Under the pieces are notes generated by a model. That model saw only the letters and a program-made list of their open reading frames with translations, ran no database searches and was not told where the DNA came from. This document shows, piece by piece, positions 10,866 to 22,978 of a stretch of 64,000 nt of DNA (position 1 is the first letter of the stretch; each line of letters opens with the position of its first letter). Source of the DNA: Acanthochlamys bracteata. Taxonomy: Eukaryota; Streptophyta; Magnoliopsida; Pandanales; Velloziaceae. The DNA is taken from positions 5,704,001-5,768,000 of the forward strand of contig CM034140.1 in assembly GCA_019914995.1 (NCBI GenBank). Reading direction: 5' to 3'. A program made the translations under genes and the position numbers.

Positions 10866-12235
10866 CTGGAGGAAAGGCGACAATCAAAGGTTTATTTTCT
10901 TCAAATCGAAATCCCTCGAAGAAATCCAGGAAGATGAACAACAACTCGATTTCTCCTTCAAACTCTCCAAAGAGATTGAAAAAAGTCCGTCGCTTCTCTT
11001 AAAAAAGACCGAAAGCTACAGGGCTTATTAGTTTGGTCCGAATATAAAGTTTTAAAAAATAATTATATAATTTTAAAATAAAAGTAAAAATAAATATAAT
11101 TTTATTTGAGTAAAAGAATTAATTACGAGTAAAATATTAGAGACGGTCTTTTTCCCCGTGAAATATATAAGTAAGTGTTTATTTTGTAGATAAAGTAAAT
11201 AAAATAAATTTTGTAAAAATTAATTTAAAAATTAAAAATATTAAATAAAAAATAAAATTATATATTAATTTAATATTTATATTAAATTTTAAAATTAAAT
11301 TTTTAAAAAATTTTTTTTAAAAAATTTATTGTAATTTTTATATGTATTTTATATTAAAAATAAATTTGAACTGTTGACAAGCACAACGGAATAACTACCC
11401 CGAGTCTCTCATGGCAAAACCGTAATAAATTCAAACCTTAATATACAAGTTAGTTTTGTCTCGAGCAGAATTATCGGACTACAACCTCAGACCGACAAGT
11501 CATTTTCTTCTGGGTTTTGAAATGAACTTATATGTATGTAGGTTCTGCAGAACCAGCTTATTCGGAAAGATAAGGAAGAATATAAGCACTTAGATTTGCT
11601 TCGAGATACGTGCTCACGCAAAAACAGTGTGCATTGTTACTGACAGTCTAAACTTACTGAACTGCCCTTAATAAGTAAAATAAGTGGATTTGGGCAAAGT
11701 TGGCTATTCGGTATGATTTAGCTTATTAAAAAAATATTTTTTTAATTTTTAATTTTATAATATATATTATAATTATTAAAAAAATATTTAATAATTGAAA
11801 AAATATAAAAAAATTTTACGTAACGAAAAATAATATATTTTTATTTTACGTAACGAAAAATAATATATTTTTATTATAAAAAAATTTTATTTTATAAGTA
11901 TTTTTAAATGTTCCATCGTAAATTTTATTTGAAACGGTCTGACTTTTCATTTTGAAAATGTTTTTTATTAATATTTTATTTTATATTTTTAATAATTTTT
12001 ATAATATATTATAAAATTTATTTAAGATTTTAAAATTATAAATAACTTATATAATAAAATTTTCTTATTAGTTATTTTTTTAATCAAAATAATAAAATTT
12101 GTTTAGGACAAAAAAATTTTATATTTTAGAAAGTGAAGATGAAAATGAACTGTGAGTGAAGAATATTTATTTAATCTTACTGTATATTAGTAAAATTAAA
12201 ATTTTAATTATGTTGAAATATGGTAGTGCATACTA

Positions 12236-12446
12236 AAACAGTTTTTAACTTTTTTTTTATTTTACATTTTTAATATATATTTTATAAGTATTTAAAAAAT
12301 TTATTTAAAAATTTAGATAGTGTAGAAAAAATTTTATATAATAAGATCTTTTTATTGTATATTTTTATTTTTTAAAAGTAAAAAAATAAAACTTATTTTT
12401 TATTTTAGAAAAATTTCGTTTTATAACCAATTTCAAACGCACACTT
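12236..12446. mobile_element. AT-rich MITE copy
   Basis: A segment from about AAAACAGTTTTTAAC to ACCAATTTCAAACGCACAC, with the family's internal order (TTTACATTTTTAATATAT, AAATTTATTTAAAAATTTAG, AAATTTTATATAATAAGAT, then a TTTTATTTTAGAAAAATTT tail). Ends are approximate. Confidence 0.5.
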
Positions 12447-13189
12447 AAAATAAGTGAATAATAAAGAAACTTCCAATAGAATATTCGGATGCTTTTTTTG
12501 ACTTATATTACTTTAAGTTTAGGTTAATATAAAATTTAACTTTATATTAACTTTACTAATAAATTTTAGACTATTTTTTATATTAATATAATTTTAATAA
12601 TATTAGTTATACAGGACTAAATTAATTATTAATGTGAAAATTGATTATATAATAAAATATATAAATTCTAAATATTTATAATAAAATTGATTACAGGTAA
12701 AATAAAAATACAAATAATATATATTATTTTAAGTTTTTAAAATTTTAAATTTTTTTGTCCTCCTACAAAGAAGGCTTTGTGGATTATTATGTTTGCGCCA
12801 ACCTGGTTGCGGGGGGCACCAGCAATATTATGATTCTTATGCTAGTCGTGGTTGTTCACAAGCTCCTACTTAGTTGGTGTCTACTTTTAAGCTCATTTTT
12901 ATTTTATATTTTTATAAATTTTTTATATCAATTATAAATTTTTATAATTTAATATATACAAAAATTTTACATCATAAAATTTATTAGTACTTATATTTTA
13001 TAATAAAAATTAAACTTATTTTAAAAAAATTTTAAGATATTCTTAAAGTAGAGAAAAAAACTCTTTTCCATAATCAGTCATAATATATTCCCTTATTTTA
13101 ATGGAAGTGCAGCAAAAATTGAGATAATGGTATATTGATACTACTGCAGCTCAGACCACATAAGAGTTTCAACATCTCCCCTGATTTGA

Positions 13190-13410
13190 GTTGGAAATAT
13201 TTTTAAAAATTAGTTTTTTAAACAAAAAATATGTTTTTTTATTTTGATAAATTTTATTTTTATTTAATATAATACTAAAAATATAATTAATATTATTATA
13301 TAAATTTTTTATATTTTCTAAATTTTAAATAAGTATTATAAAATATTATAAAAAATTTATTAAAAAATATATATTTGAAATTAATTTTTACAAAACGCTC
13401 CATCAAACTC
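13190..13410. mobile_element. AT-rich MITE copy
   Basis: Runs from about GAGTTGGAAATATTTTTA to ACAAAACGCTCCATCAAAC. It carries the shared AT-rich inner phrases in the opposite orientation to the neighbouring copy. Boundaries are approximate. Confidence 0.45.
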
Positions 13411-13456
13411 CATCAGCGATCAGGGAAGTTAATTCTCTGCAGCTTTCCAAACTGAG

Positions 13457-13697
13457 ATTTGGGGAGTGATTATTGAAAAAAAGTTTTTTAAAAAATAAAA
13501 ATATTTTAAAAAAATTATAAAAACGAATTATTTGTTTTTATTTTAAAAAATAATACAAATAACTAATAATAATATTTTACAACGTAGAATTTTTTTGTAC
13601 TATTAAAATTTTTTAAAAAGTTTTGATAAAATATTTTAAAAGTTTTATTAAAAAAAGTAAAAATAAAATTGGAGAAGAAAAGCTCCTCCAAACATGG
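13457..13697. mobile_element. AT-rich MITE copy
   Basis: Begins TTTGGGGAGTGATTATTG and ends AGCTCCTCCAAACATGGG, so the termini form an imperfect inverted repeat like the 7627-7871 copy. The inside is almost pure A/T. Confidence 0.55.
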
Positions 13698-14744
13698 GTC
13701 AGTGGGATATAGGAACTTGTAATTTGTAATGATACTACTGCTCGTTCTCGTTTGTAATTTGTAATTCACCTTAACCATAAAGATGAACATTCTTAATCTA
13801 TTGTAATATAATGAAATATAAAAAAAAATATTTTAAATTTTCAGCAATAAAATTATTTTAGATAAAAAAGTTATATTTATATTAATTAACAAATATTATC
13901 TATATTTTTAAAAATAATATAAAAAACTCACTAAATCTTATAATTTTACAACCAATTTTTTATTTTATAATTCTATTTAATCGGAACAATTTTCTGTAAA
14001 ATTTCAATTTTGACGATCTTGCACAAAATAACTATTTCCAACAAGCATAAAGCTTAGAGAAAAACCAGCAGACATATATAAGAATAAACGTCTAAGCATG
14101 AGATTAACGATGCCATAATATTACGTTCTACAATGCACACAATATAAAATGGTGTATATTGACATGATGTCACTAATACTTAAACATGCATCCATGCTTA
14201 ATTTGGTTAGGTTAATACCACACATTCAACAACTCTGCTATAAGTTATTAGATAAGTTTTTTTAAATGCAATATGATAAAAACAAAACCATCTCATCAGC
14301 TCAATTATTAAACCGCAAAAAGAGACATTCAAATGCTTCAAGCATTATAGAGCAAGAATATGCAACGTTGTAGTTTCAAGCTTTGCCAACAATACTTCTA
14401 CCTTCTCACATGCTAAGTCAATCACTAAGACAATAACTTTTACAACTTTAATTATGTGTACAAAATAACAAGAAACTTACGTTGACAATGTTAGTAGATG
14501 CATCCCCTTAGTAGGAAATGTTAGGAGCACTTATTTACTAGAACTCTCAGTACTGCGATAATGTAGGTGTTTTTTCATGTACTTCAAATAATGTCATCTG
14601 GTAGTCCAAGATGGTCTCCGCTTGGTTACGACTTTACGTCAAAAGTTTCTTCAGCCATTATGACAATGACAAATGTCAAGCAGATTTCTTGAAGCAAAGG
14701 CGTCACCTACCAATTTTGTGAATACAAAAGGCACCTGGACCAAA

Positions 14745-17320
14745 CTATATAAAATCATCGGCATTTTTGAAACGCTGGAATGTTAACATGCTTAAATCGA
14801 TGTAACGCTTTGCACAGTTACTGAGGCATGCAGTTTCACTAACACTGAAGCTGCTCCCAATGCTTCCAGTTATGCACTTGTCCCAGCAAACGTCTGTGAT
14901 TTTGGCAACCATTTCATTTGCCATTGCCTTCCTTTTCTCCTCCTGCGCAATCAGCACAAATAGCACCATGTTCACACATTTTGAGCACTATGATAGATCA
15001 TTTTTAGATATAATGCATACAGATGATGTACTTGGCTTCCATAAATGTCCTTTAAGGCTGTAGTATTGTGCATAGAAGAGCATACAATACTTTCATTCCC
15101 AAAAGATAGGAGAAATAATAATATCATGAAGAACGCATTTTCGACTTAAGATATTATCATAAGAGTATGCTCAAACGAAAATATCTATCTCTTAATTGAG
15201 CAATCAAGTGAAATGTCAACATTCAAGGAACCAATCATAAACTATGTTCACGATAATAAGGAAAGATGAAGTGTTAGTTTTCCGAATGTGCCATGAACTC
15301 CTAGCTTTTGGGGATACAATAAACAAGATATCTACATGACCAGAAAATTTTGAAAGAATCTACAAAAAAAGGATGAAAAAGGAATAAGGTTATATGATGC
15401 TAATTTTAAAAGATAACACAGATCACTTCAAATGCAAAATGTTTGCAACGCACGATAGAAAGAAGACCAAGCTTGATGCTGAACTTCCTTCGCATGCTTT
15501 GAAGAACCGGAACTGGTGTGAACTATGAGCAAATTCATCTTCACAGGTCCAATTAAATAGAACTGATAGAAACTTTAAGGAGCAAATTTATCATCATTAA
15601 AGCATGACACCTGCCATCTTGCACTTTTTACAAAGTCCAGTTATCAACTGAATATGAATCTCTTTAAGCTTCTAACAACAAATTCTAATCTTCTAATAAT
15701 AACTGTGCACATGTTTAGCAAATTGTGAGCTGCAAACACAGATTCCCAATGAAAACATCAACATCCTGCCTAAAACTCTTTTTTAAATAAAAAAAATGTT
15801 TTTCATTACTATTTGCATGATGACTGTCATATATTGGCAGGACTTGCTAGAGCGTAGATTCATAAAATTGTCCCAGTACCCTCCAGTAACACTTTAGAAA
15901 TTGAAAGTGAAACGATTTGGAAATCAAACTATGGTTATGTAGGTATTCTTCTTAAAACTAGTTACATTATCATAGAATGAGTAAAAAGACGCCAGGGAAT
16001 TCCAAACAAGTAAACTAAATTAAAGGACTTGCCCTTTTACTTCATCATTTACTTCTCATGAAAACATGGTTCAGCACAAGAATATTAGCGAACTATGCAT
16101 ATCACAAAAAAATTGTCCATGCACCAAAACAATGAGCTGTTTTATCATATATAACAGAGAAAACAAATCAACCTGAACAAGTGATCCTACTGTGTGTGTG
16201 TGTGTGTGTGTATATAATTTATTTATTTCTTAAATGTTTTTCTGAAAAAGAACATCTAGGTAATGCAGACACAACATACAAGCTGCTGTCTCTGCACAAA
16301 GGGATAAATAACAATTCATGAGTACTTTGCTAGTGTTTTACGTATCTTAGCATGAGCTACTTTCTTCACTTTCCTCATCTGCGAGACCACATGGAAGTAG
16401 CAATCCTTCGAAAATTTTCTATGTCAAAGCTCAATTTCAAAAAACTAAGAGGCTGCTTTTTTATCAAAAAATGAAACTAACAATAGCTTAGTTAATTTCA
16501 TGTATGTATTTAAGTATCCAATATAATACTATATTATAATGCAAAGTTGGTATTTTAGTTTGGGATAATGACCTTTTAATACTTCAAGACTACATTCAAG
16601 TAATTGCAAGCAAAATAATGATTGTAGAAGGTAAAAAGTCTTCAAAGAGATTAGCAAATGATTCGATAAACTATTGTATTTTACTAGCAAGCTGGATTCC
16701 CTTAAACATCCACAAATAGTTGTATTTGAATGATGTCATATAATACTTCGTCCCACAAGTACTAAACATCAGACAGTAACTGATACATATAGCACACAGG
16801 AAGTCCCCCACTCATACTTTTTAATCAAACTCAAGGATGTGTTTAGTCTTAGCACTGTAAAAGACTCGCACTATAAACTTACATTTCTAGATGCTCACTG
16901 TTCCTAGTTTTACACTCTCAATCTTTTGTTTTCCCAGGATTGTGCGTGATGAAACCGAAACAAAGTTATAGTAGCAAAAGGAACGGGTTACAGTTCACAA
17001 ATTCATTCAGAAGCAAACTAGATTCTTTCCAGGAAAAAAACAATGAGAAAACAACGTATTTCACATTTAGCCCAGTTATGAATTCATCCAAAAGTATAAA
17101 CCCTTTATTCATCAAAAAATTCGCCAAAAGAAATCGATCATACAAACGACACTAACTACAGCAAACTGAAATCAAATGAAAGAAAAACAAGAAGCGGGAC
17201 TGAAATTGCGATTGAAAGCAACAACAGACTTAAGAATCTTAAGAGAAAGTAATTTTTATTTATTTATTTTACCTCAAGGAGGCTTTGAAGCCTCGCAGTG
17301 TCGATGGAGGAAGAATCCAT
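14745..17320 (-). CDS. TIM8-like small Tim chaperone (two exons)
   Basis: Exon 1 is 17273-17320 (16 codons) and exon 2 is 14745-14942 (65 codons plus stop), joined in phase 0 at GAG|GTAAAA and TTGCGCAG|GAG. The 81 aa product has the twin CX3C signature of small Tims, C35-WDK-C39 and C55-LSN-C59, 15 residues apart. The stretch MANEMVAKITDVCWDKCIT and the phrase DLSM are diagnostic of the Tim8 branch rather than Tim9, 10 or 13. Members work with Tim13 in the mitochondrial intermembrane space, escorting hydrophobic proteins to the inner membrane. Length is close to the usual plant Tim8 (about 77 aa). The C-terminus NADDFI and the FSVSET loop look diverged. The 2.3 kb intron is large for such a small gene. 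The start was chosen because only this ATG continues in frame into exon 2. Transcript evidence is lacking. Confidence 0.85.
16191..16210. repeat. (TG)10 microsatellite in the TIM8-like intron
   Basis: Ten uninterrupted TG units followed by TATATA. It lies inside the single intron of the TIM8-like gene. Confidence 0.9.
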
Positions 17321-17327
17321 CAATCAT
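17274..17327 (-). promoter_or_regulatory. Out-of-frame upstream ORF overlapping the TIM8-like start
   Basis: An ATG at 17327-17325 lies 7 bases before the main ATG (17320) in another frame. It stays open for 17 codons and stops (TGA, 17276-17274) one base before the end of exon 1. Ribosomes would have to leak past it to make the Tim8-like protein, so it could lower translation. The transcript start is unknown, so this ATG may not be in the mRNA. Confidence 0.5.
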
Positions 17328-17596
17328 TCACTCGCTCTGCCTTGAAGATCGATTGATCTCTCGCTCTATCTGCTACCAAACTATTCGACTGCTGGGGTTC
17401 GTACAAAAGCTCGATTAGGTTGCTTTCACTTCTCTCCCGCATAAAAAATCATGTATATAAAACAAATCTAAAATATAATAAAATACTCTATATATTTTAA
17501 AATCTAGTAAATATTTTGAAAATTGAAGTTCCTTTGTAAACATATTTTTTAAAAACTATATAACACTATAGTTTCTTTGTCCAATCAAACTAAAAG

Positions 17597-17853
17597 TGCG
17601 TTTGGGATTGTATTTTTTAAATGCAACTTTTTTTCATTTTTTTTTTTTTACGTTTTTCAATTTATATTTTATAAATATTTAAAAATTTATTTAAAAATTT
17701 AGAAAATATAGAAAAATTTTATATAATGAGATCTTTTTATTCATATCTTTATTATTTATTTGAAAGTAAAAAAATAAAAATCGTTTCTTAAAAAGGACAA
17801 AAATATTTTCTATTTTAGAAAAGTTTTATTTCATAAGCATTCTCAAACTCCCC
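17597..17853. mobile_element. AT-rich MITE upstream of the TIM8-like gene
   Basis: Starts GTGCGTTTGGGATTG and ends TTCTCAAACTCCCCC, with the standard AT-rich inner phrases (AAATATTTAAAAATTTATTT, AAATTTTATATAATGAGAT). It abuts the truncated left edge of the LTR element at 17857. Confidence 0.6.
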
Positions 17854-18053
17854 CTAATCTTCTTTCTCAAGAGGTGGTGTAGATATAAATAAAAAGTAAG
17901 AAGCCTTATTGGCAAATAACAAACCAAAATTATAAAAGTTTGCAAGTGCCAATAAATAATTCTTTCCAAGATCTATCAAGTGTGCTTCATTTTTTTTTTC
18001 CAGAAGTCCATACAAGTTTTATTAATATATCTTTGATAGCTTTATGAGACCAA

Positions 18054-18760
18054 CGAACTGTTTGGATTGTAGGTACATATGGGAAGGGATGGTAAAAGAA
18101 AAACAATTTTCATGTCTATCTATGGTTGTTTTTATTTCATTAATAAAATGAAAGAGAAATTATGTACCTACCAAATTGGTGGGTACATATGATGACAAAA
18201 AAAGATTTGTCTTTTTATTTAAAAAAATTTTTAATTTTTAATATTTATTTTAATTATAGATTTTTTAATTAAATATTTATTTTAATTAATATGTGTTATT
18301 TTTTATTATATAATTTATAATTTTTATATTTATTTAAGTTTTATTGATTTTAGTTAGTAGAGAAAATAATAAAACTAATTATCAAATTTTTTAATTTAAA
18401 ATTTTATTTAATTTTGTTAAATTATATCAAACATTACTTAAAAAAAATTAAATTAATATAAAAAATTAATCTAAAAGTTATATTAATAAAGTTAGTTTAA
18501 GTTATATTACTAATTAATTTAAAGTCATATTAATAAAAGTTAGATTAATATAAATAAAAAAAGTATTTGAGTCTTTTATAAAAAATTTACTTCTGTTACT
18601 CATTCATTTACCTATCTATTCAAATATAATTAGTTCGTTACACTTACTATATATCCAAATATTATAAAATTAAATAGTTTTTTTTTTTTATCCGTCCTCT
18701 TATTATTTTTCTAATCTATTTTTTTACTTTTATTTTTTAACCATGTATCCAAATATACCC
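18054..18760. mobile_element. Insertion inside the 5' LTR of copy A
   Basis: The LTR phrase GAGAC...TAAAGGTTGACTTAG is continuous in the 3' LTR (near 21860) but split here by about 700 bp. The insert ends are inverted and related: TGTTTGGATTGTAGGTACAT on the left, and ATGTATCCAAATATACCC on the right. A possible 3 bp duplication (caa/taa) would suit a PIF/Harbinger-type MITE but is not exact. The inside is AT-rich and non-coding. Confidence 0.55.
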
Positions 18761-20136
18761 TAAAGGTTGACTTAGGCACAAGGAGTGTAGCTTACTGCAG
18801 CACAAGCCAAAATAAAATTCTATAGATATGATAAAAGGTCTTAGACATAAAGTTTTACTTTACAGAAATAACAAGTGAAAGCGATATTATCATTCACGAG
18901 AAAAGAAAAAGCGAAATGAAGCCTCCCAAAAGTAGCAAGCTATGCAAAAAAAAGTGTAGAGATGTAATGGTAGGCTTGAATGCAATGCTCGTTAGGTTGG
19001 AGTTTGCAATGGCCAACAGGATAAACCAATTCGACAAGTTGGCCGAAAACATCAAAAAATTCGAGGAGGGATAAGAAAAGCATCGTGTAAAGATGAAAGG
19101 CGTCTTGAATATGGTGGTTGTACTATAATACTCTAGTTAATGTAAGGCCCTTAAGAACTCTCTTTTTAACGATATTGATACTCTTAAGAGGGAGCACGCC
19201 ACTTAGGAATAAGTCGTAAGGTTGGCCAATGAGTTGAGAAATGTCAAAAGGGTTGAGTTTTTTGTAAAATGGCGGTCACAAGTGGAGGAGTTGCCGCCAT
19301 GTCCTGAACTCCAACATTTTGTAAGGTGGTTGTTTCAATACCCAAGGCGTATAAGATAGCGCGGAACATCGAATGAGATTTATAACTTATGGTAGAGCTT
19401 AGAGCAGCTCTTTAGGAACCAACATCACGGAGGATGAGCGAAATATCGATGAATATCATATTGTCACATGGGATAAGTTCAAAATGTAACTAAAATGATA
19501 ATTCTATTTGATGAATATCGAGAACGAAACAAGAACAAAGCTTCAGCATAAAGGATTATGTAAAGGAATCTTCAAAGTTAATCTTGTAGATCCCCGACTT
19601 TCCAAGAAAGGAGACCCTCTTGCCTTCATGTATGGATTGCAAACATAGACAAAGTTGAAGATCCAACGTTAAAAACCTCAAGATCTCAACTCTATTGTTG
19701 TTATAGCCGAATTTTTTATTAAATTTCAACGGTTAGAAAATAACATGCCCTGTAGGAACTCCGAAGACAATGGTGGGTGAGAAGACTACCAATCTAATAA
19801 GGCACCACATGACTTGGTAAAATCTAAGGGAGGTTCCAACAAAGACTAAAGAAGTAATGGTAATAACCGAAGAAATGATAAACAACTTTTGAAACGCTTT
19901 CTTTGTGATGGACCATATATGGCTAGAGAGTGCTCAAATAGAAAAACTATCTACGTTGATTGAAACCATGACCACTAGAGCAAACGAAGTGGTGAGAATA
20001 AGCACTTTACAACTCATTCATTCCGTTAAAGTCAAAAAAAGATGCACCAAGATGATAAACGATCAACAGTACATAATGGTCAATTTTAGTAAGCAAAACG
20101 TATGCACCTTAGTGGATACAGAAGTAACACACACAA

Positions 20137-20906
20137 CCAAGATAGTCAACATCGAAATTTTATATAGGATCATTTCGCTTACGCAGGATCGTAAAATTAA
20201 AATTTTAAGTAAGATCGTTATATCTTATTTATCGGTAATTATTTTATAAAATTAATTTAATACTTTTAAAACTTTAGATAATACTTATTAAAATTGCTGA
20301 AATTTTAATATATAATTTATTTATATTTCATCTTGTTGTAATAAATTAATAATGTTCATATTTGTGGTTCAGATGAATTATATCATTAACAATTTTTATA
20401 TTTCATTTAGCTCATTACGACAATCTCTTTACGGACTATGTCATTAGTTTATAAATACACACTTATATAATTATACTCATATCTAAAAAACCTAATCCCT
20501 TATGTAATCAATCAATTAGGCATCAAGCAATGTTATTATCACCTCAAAATAAAGTGAAAATAAAATTCAACATACCACCATACATAATAATTTTTTGTTC
20601 CATAATAAACCTCTTACAGAATAAACCAAACACCACTATACACGCTACAAAAGAAAGACAGATTTTCTCTAACTATTTCAACTTCACTCAAAATCCGTAA
20701 GAGCTCTCCTAATTCATTAAGATCTCTTATAAGCTAATATCAAAAGATCGTAAGTAAGATCGGGATTTAAAGAAGTTTAGAATTAAAATCAGGATCTTAT
20801 GGATTGGAAGTAAGATCGAAATCTTGTGTCAAGTAAGATCGTTTGTTAATATAAAATCATAAAATTATAAGATTTTAAAATTTAAATCTAGATTTTAACA
20901 ACCATG
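20137..20906. mobile_element. 770 bp insertion with iterated GTAAGATCG motif
   Basis: It splits the protease coding phrase of copy A and is flanked by a perfect 7 bp direct repeat, cacacaa (20130-20136 and 20907-20913). Removing it restores a continuous protease reading at the junction. The motif AAGTAAGATCG recurs near 20206, 20751, 20805 and 20831, with related AGGATCGTAAAATT near 20186. No coding capacity is seen. This looks like a non-autonomous DNA transposon, and the terminal repeats are weak. Confidence 0.6.
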
Positions 20907-22417
20907 CACACAATTTTCTTGACGAGAATGAAGGTAAGAAACTTGGCATCAAGTACAAGACATGGAAGGATGACTTAAAGCAGTCAACTCAGAGCACAAA
21001 TCAATTTTAGGATTTGTTCGCGGAGTAAAAGCTCCCATAAGTGGTTCAACCTTGTGAAGTTTTGTGTCGTGAATATAGATGATTATTCGTTCCCTAAAAT
21101 GGAGTTTTTGGATAGCATAAAAACCGTGTCAATCTCTTTTGCCAACTTCTTGTGAATCTTAGAGGAGGAAACACGTGCATGTTATTTTGTCGCGAGAATG
21201 AATTTTCAAATCAAAACTATTTTAGCTATTCAATTATGAAAAGAGCCTACCCATTCTAAGTAGCTGCTGAAGACCAACAAAGCGGCCAAACAGGATAGAT
21301 GGCCACATAAGAGGAAGGGAGACTAGCATTTGAGGATGGTACCTCAAGTTGTGAGAGATAGAGGAGTTCTAACATAGCTCCACATAACCTTGATGAAAGC
21401 ATCACGAAATAGGTGTCACGGAATGGCTACTTTGGTTTCTCTCCCCATCCTTTATTGCTTTGATAAAATATATTTTTACTTAGATAAAATCTCCTGTATA
21501 TAAGAGAAATATGGAGTATGATAGTATACCTTAGAAATTTATGATATTTTAGAATTTAGAAGTTATTTATGGTGGTGGAGATCTTTTGTAAAGATACTTT
21601 GTAATAACTTTTTAAATCATGTAGTCTACACCATCCGATCAAAGCAATCTTTGTAATCTATTGATCGGATGGAGTGAATATAAATAGGAGAGTAAGGAGC
21701 CTCATGGTAAAACAACAAGCAAAAATTTGTAAAAGCTCGTATGTAAGTGTCAATAAAAAGTTCTTTCCAAACTCTCATCAAGTGTGCTTCTTATTTCTCC
21801 TCTTTATCTCAAATCTGTACAAGTTGTTTTAAGCTATCTTTGATTACTTCGTGGGACTAAAGGTTGACTTAGCCACAATGACGTGACTAAATAACGCACG
21901 AGTCAAGGTAAAACTATAAGACTATGATATGAATCATACAAGGACCCAAAATGTGTTGATGACTCGTGTTTACTTTTCAGATCCAAAACGAATTAATCGA
22001 TTTTATTTTTATTTATATTCTTGCGAACCAAATTAAGCAATAATTTATTTGGCATTTAATAAGAAAAAGACTCCCATAATTGAATTTAACAGAAAAAGCG
22101 CCTCTCAAATTCATATAACACAAATAAGGGTGTTTTGATTTTTCCGTATGTGATCTGAAAGTGAATTTTAAAGAAATAAGCTTTAATAAAGTGAATTATT
22201 AAGTAAACTTGTAAGCATAAATCTACATAAGTATAGAAAGTTATAAGAAAGTGAACTTTTTACTAGAGAAAGTCATTTTTGGAAATAACGTATGGAGAAG
22301 TAAATAAACCCTAGGCTTCTACCATACAAAAATGATAAACTTACCATCACATACTTTTCTTACCATTTTATGTGGGTCACATACTCTATTTTCTATTAAA
22401 ATGTGCAAAGTATGTAA

Positions 22418-22970
22418 TAGGGGTGGCAATATGGGTTAATGGGTCGGTTCCGGATCGATCCATATAATAACCGGATCAAAATTGTTCAATCCTAACCCGA
22501 CCCATTTATTTATACGGGTCAAAATTGTCAACCCTAACCCAACCTATTTATAATCGGGTCAAACTCGGGTCGACCCATTTAATAATTAAATTATTAAATA
22601 AAAATTATAAAAATTAATTTTTTAATAATAATATATATATTATTAATTATAATATATTTAAAAAGAAAAATATTAATTTTGACAAAATTTATAAATTAAA
22701 TAAAAATTAGTTAAAATTAAGATAAATTAAAATTATATATATACAAATTAAATTCAAATTTTTTGCTATTTTTTTCTAATTATTAAGTAATATATACTAT
22801 ATAAATAGTTATACGGGTTAAATGAGTCAATTTCGGGTCAATTCGAATCCGACCCGAATCCGTTTAAATTTTTCGGATCATTTTCGGATCGATCCGAACC
22901 CGAGTAAAACTTGACCTGAACCATACTTTTTCGGATCAGTTTCGGGTCGGATCGAAATTTGCCACCCTTA
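22418..22970. mobile_element. hAT-like MITE, TAGGGGTGGCAA type
   Basis: This 553 bp element begins TAGGGGTGGCAA and ends TTGCCACCCTTA, an inverted repeat with one mismatch. It is flanked by a perfect 8 bp target duplication, gtatgtaa (22410-22417 and 22971-22978), as expected for hAT transposition. Both arms are dense in CGGGTC, GACCCG and CGGATC motifs, while the centre is almost pure A/T. Confidence 0.9.
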
Positions 22971-22978
22971 GTATGTAA

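Larger units (their letters stand above)
11040..14030. repeat. Very AT-rich intergenic block built largely of MITE copies
   Basis: About 3 kb between the SUVH promoter and the Tim8 3' flank. It is dominated by A/T runs and repeated phrases such as AAAATTTATTTAAAAATT and AAATTTTACATAATAAAAT. Several segments start or end with the TTGGGAGTG / CACTCCAAAC theme of the recurrent MITE family. The clearest are listed separately, and more diverged ones lie near 11730-11915 and 12875-13055. No gene is seen. Confidence 0.6.
17857..21930 (+). mobile_element. Gag-only LTR element, copy A (5'-truncated, twice interrupted)
   Basis: The 3' LTR (21414 to about 21930) starts TGTCACGG. The 5' LTR (about 17857-18832) matches it but has lost its first part and contains an insertion at 18054-18760. 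Between them, broken reading frames resemble gag, including KPPKSSKLCKKKCRDVMVG near 18920. A protease start, LVDTEVTH, is found near 20110-20130. Its continuation, HNFLDENEGKKLGIKYKTW, resumes after a second insertion at 20137-20906. No reverse transcriptase, RNase H or integrase motif is seen before the 3' LTR. The copy is heavily mutated and older than copies B and C by eye. Confidence 0.7.
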
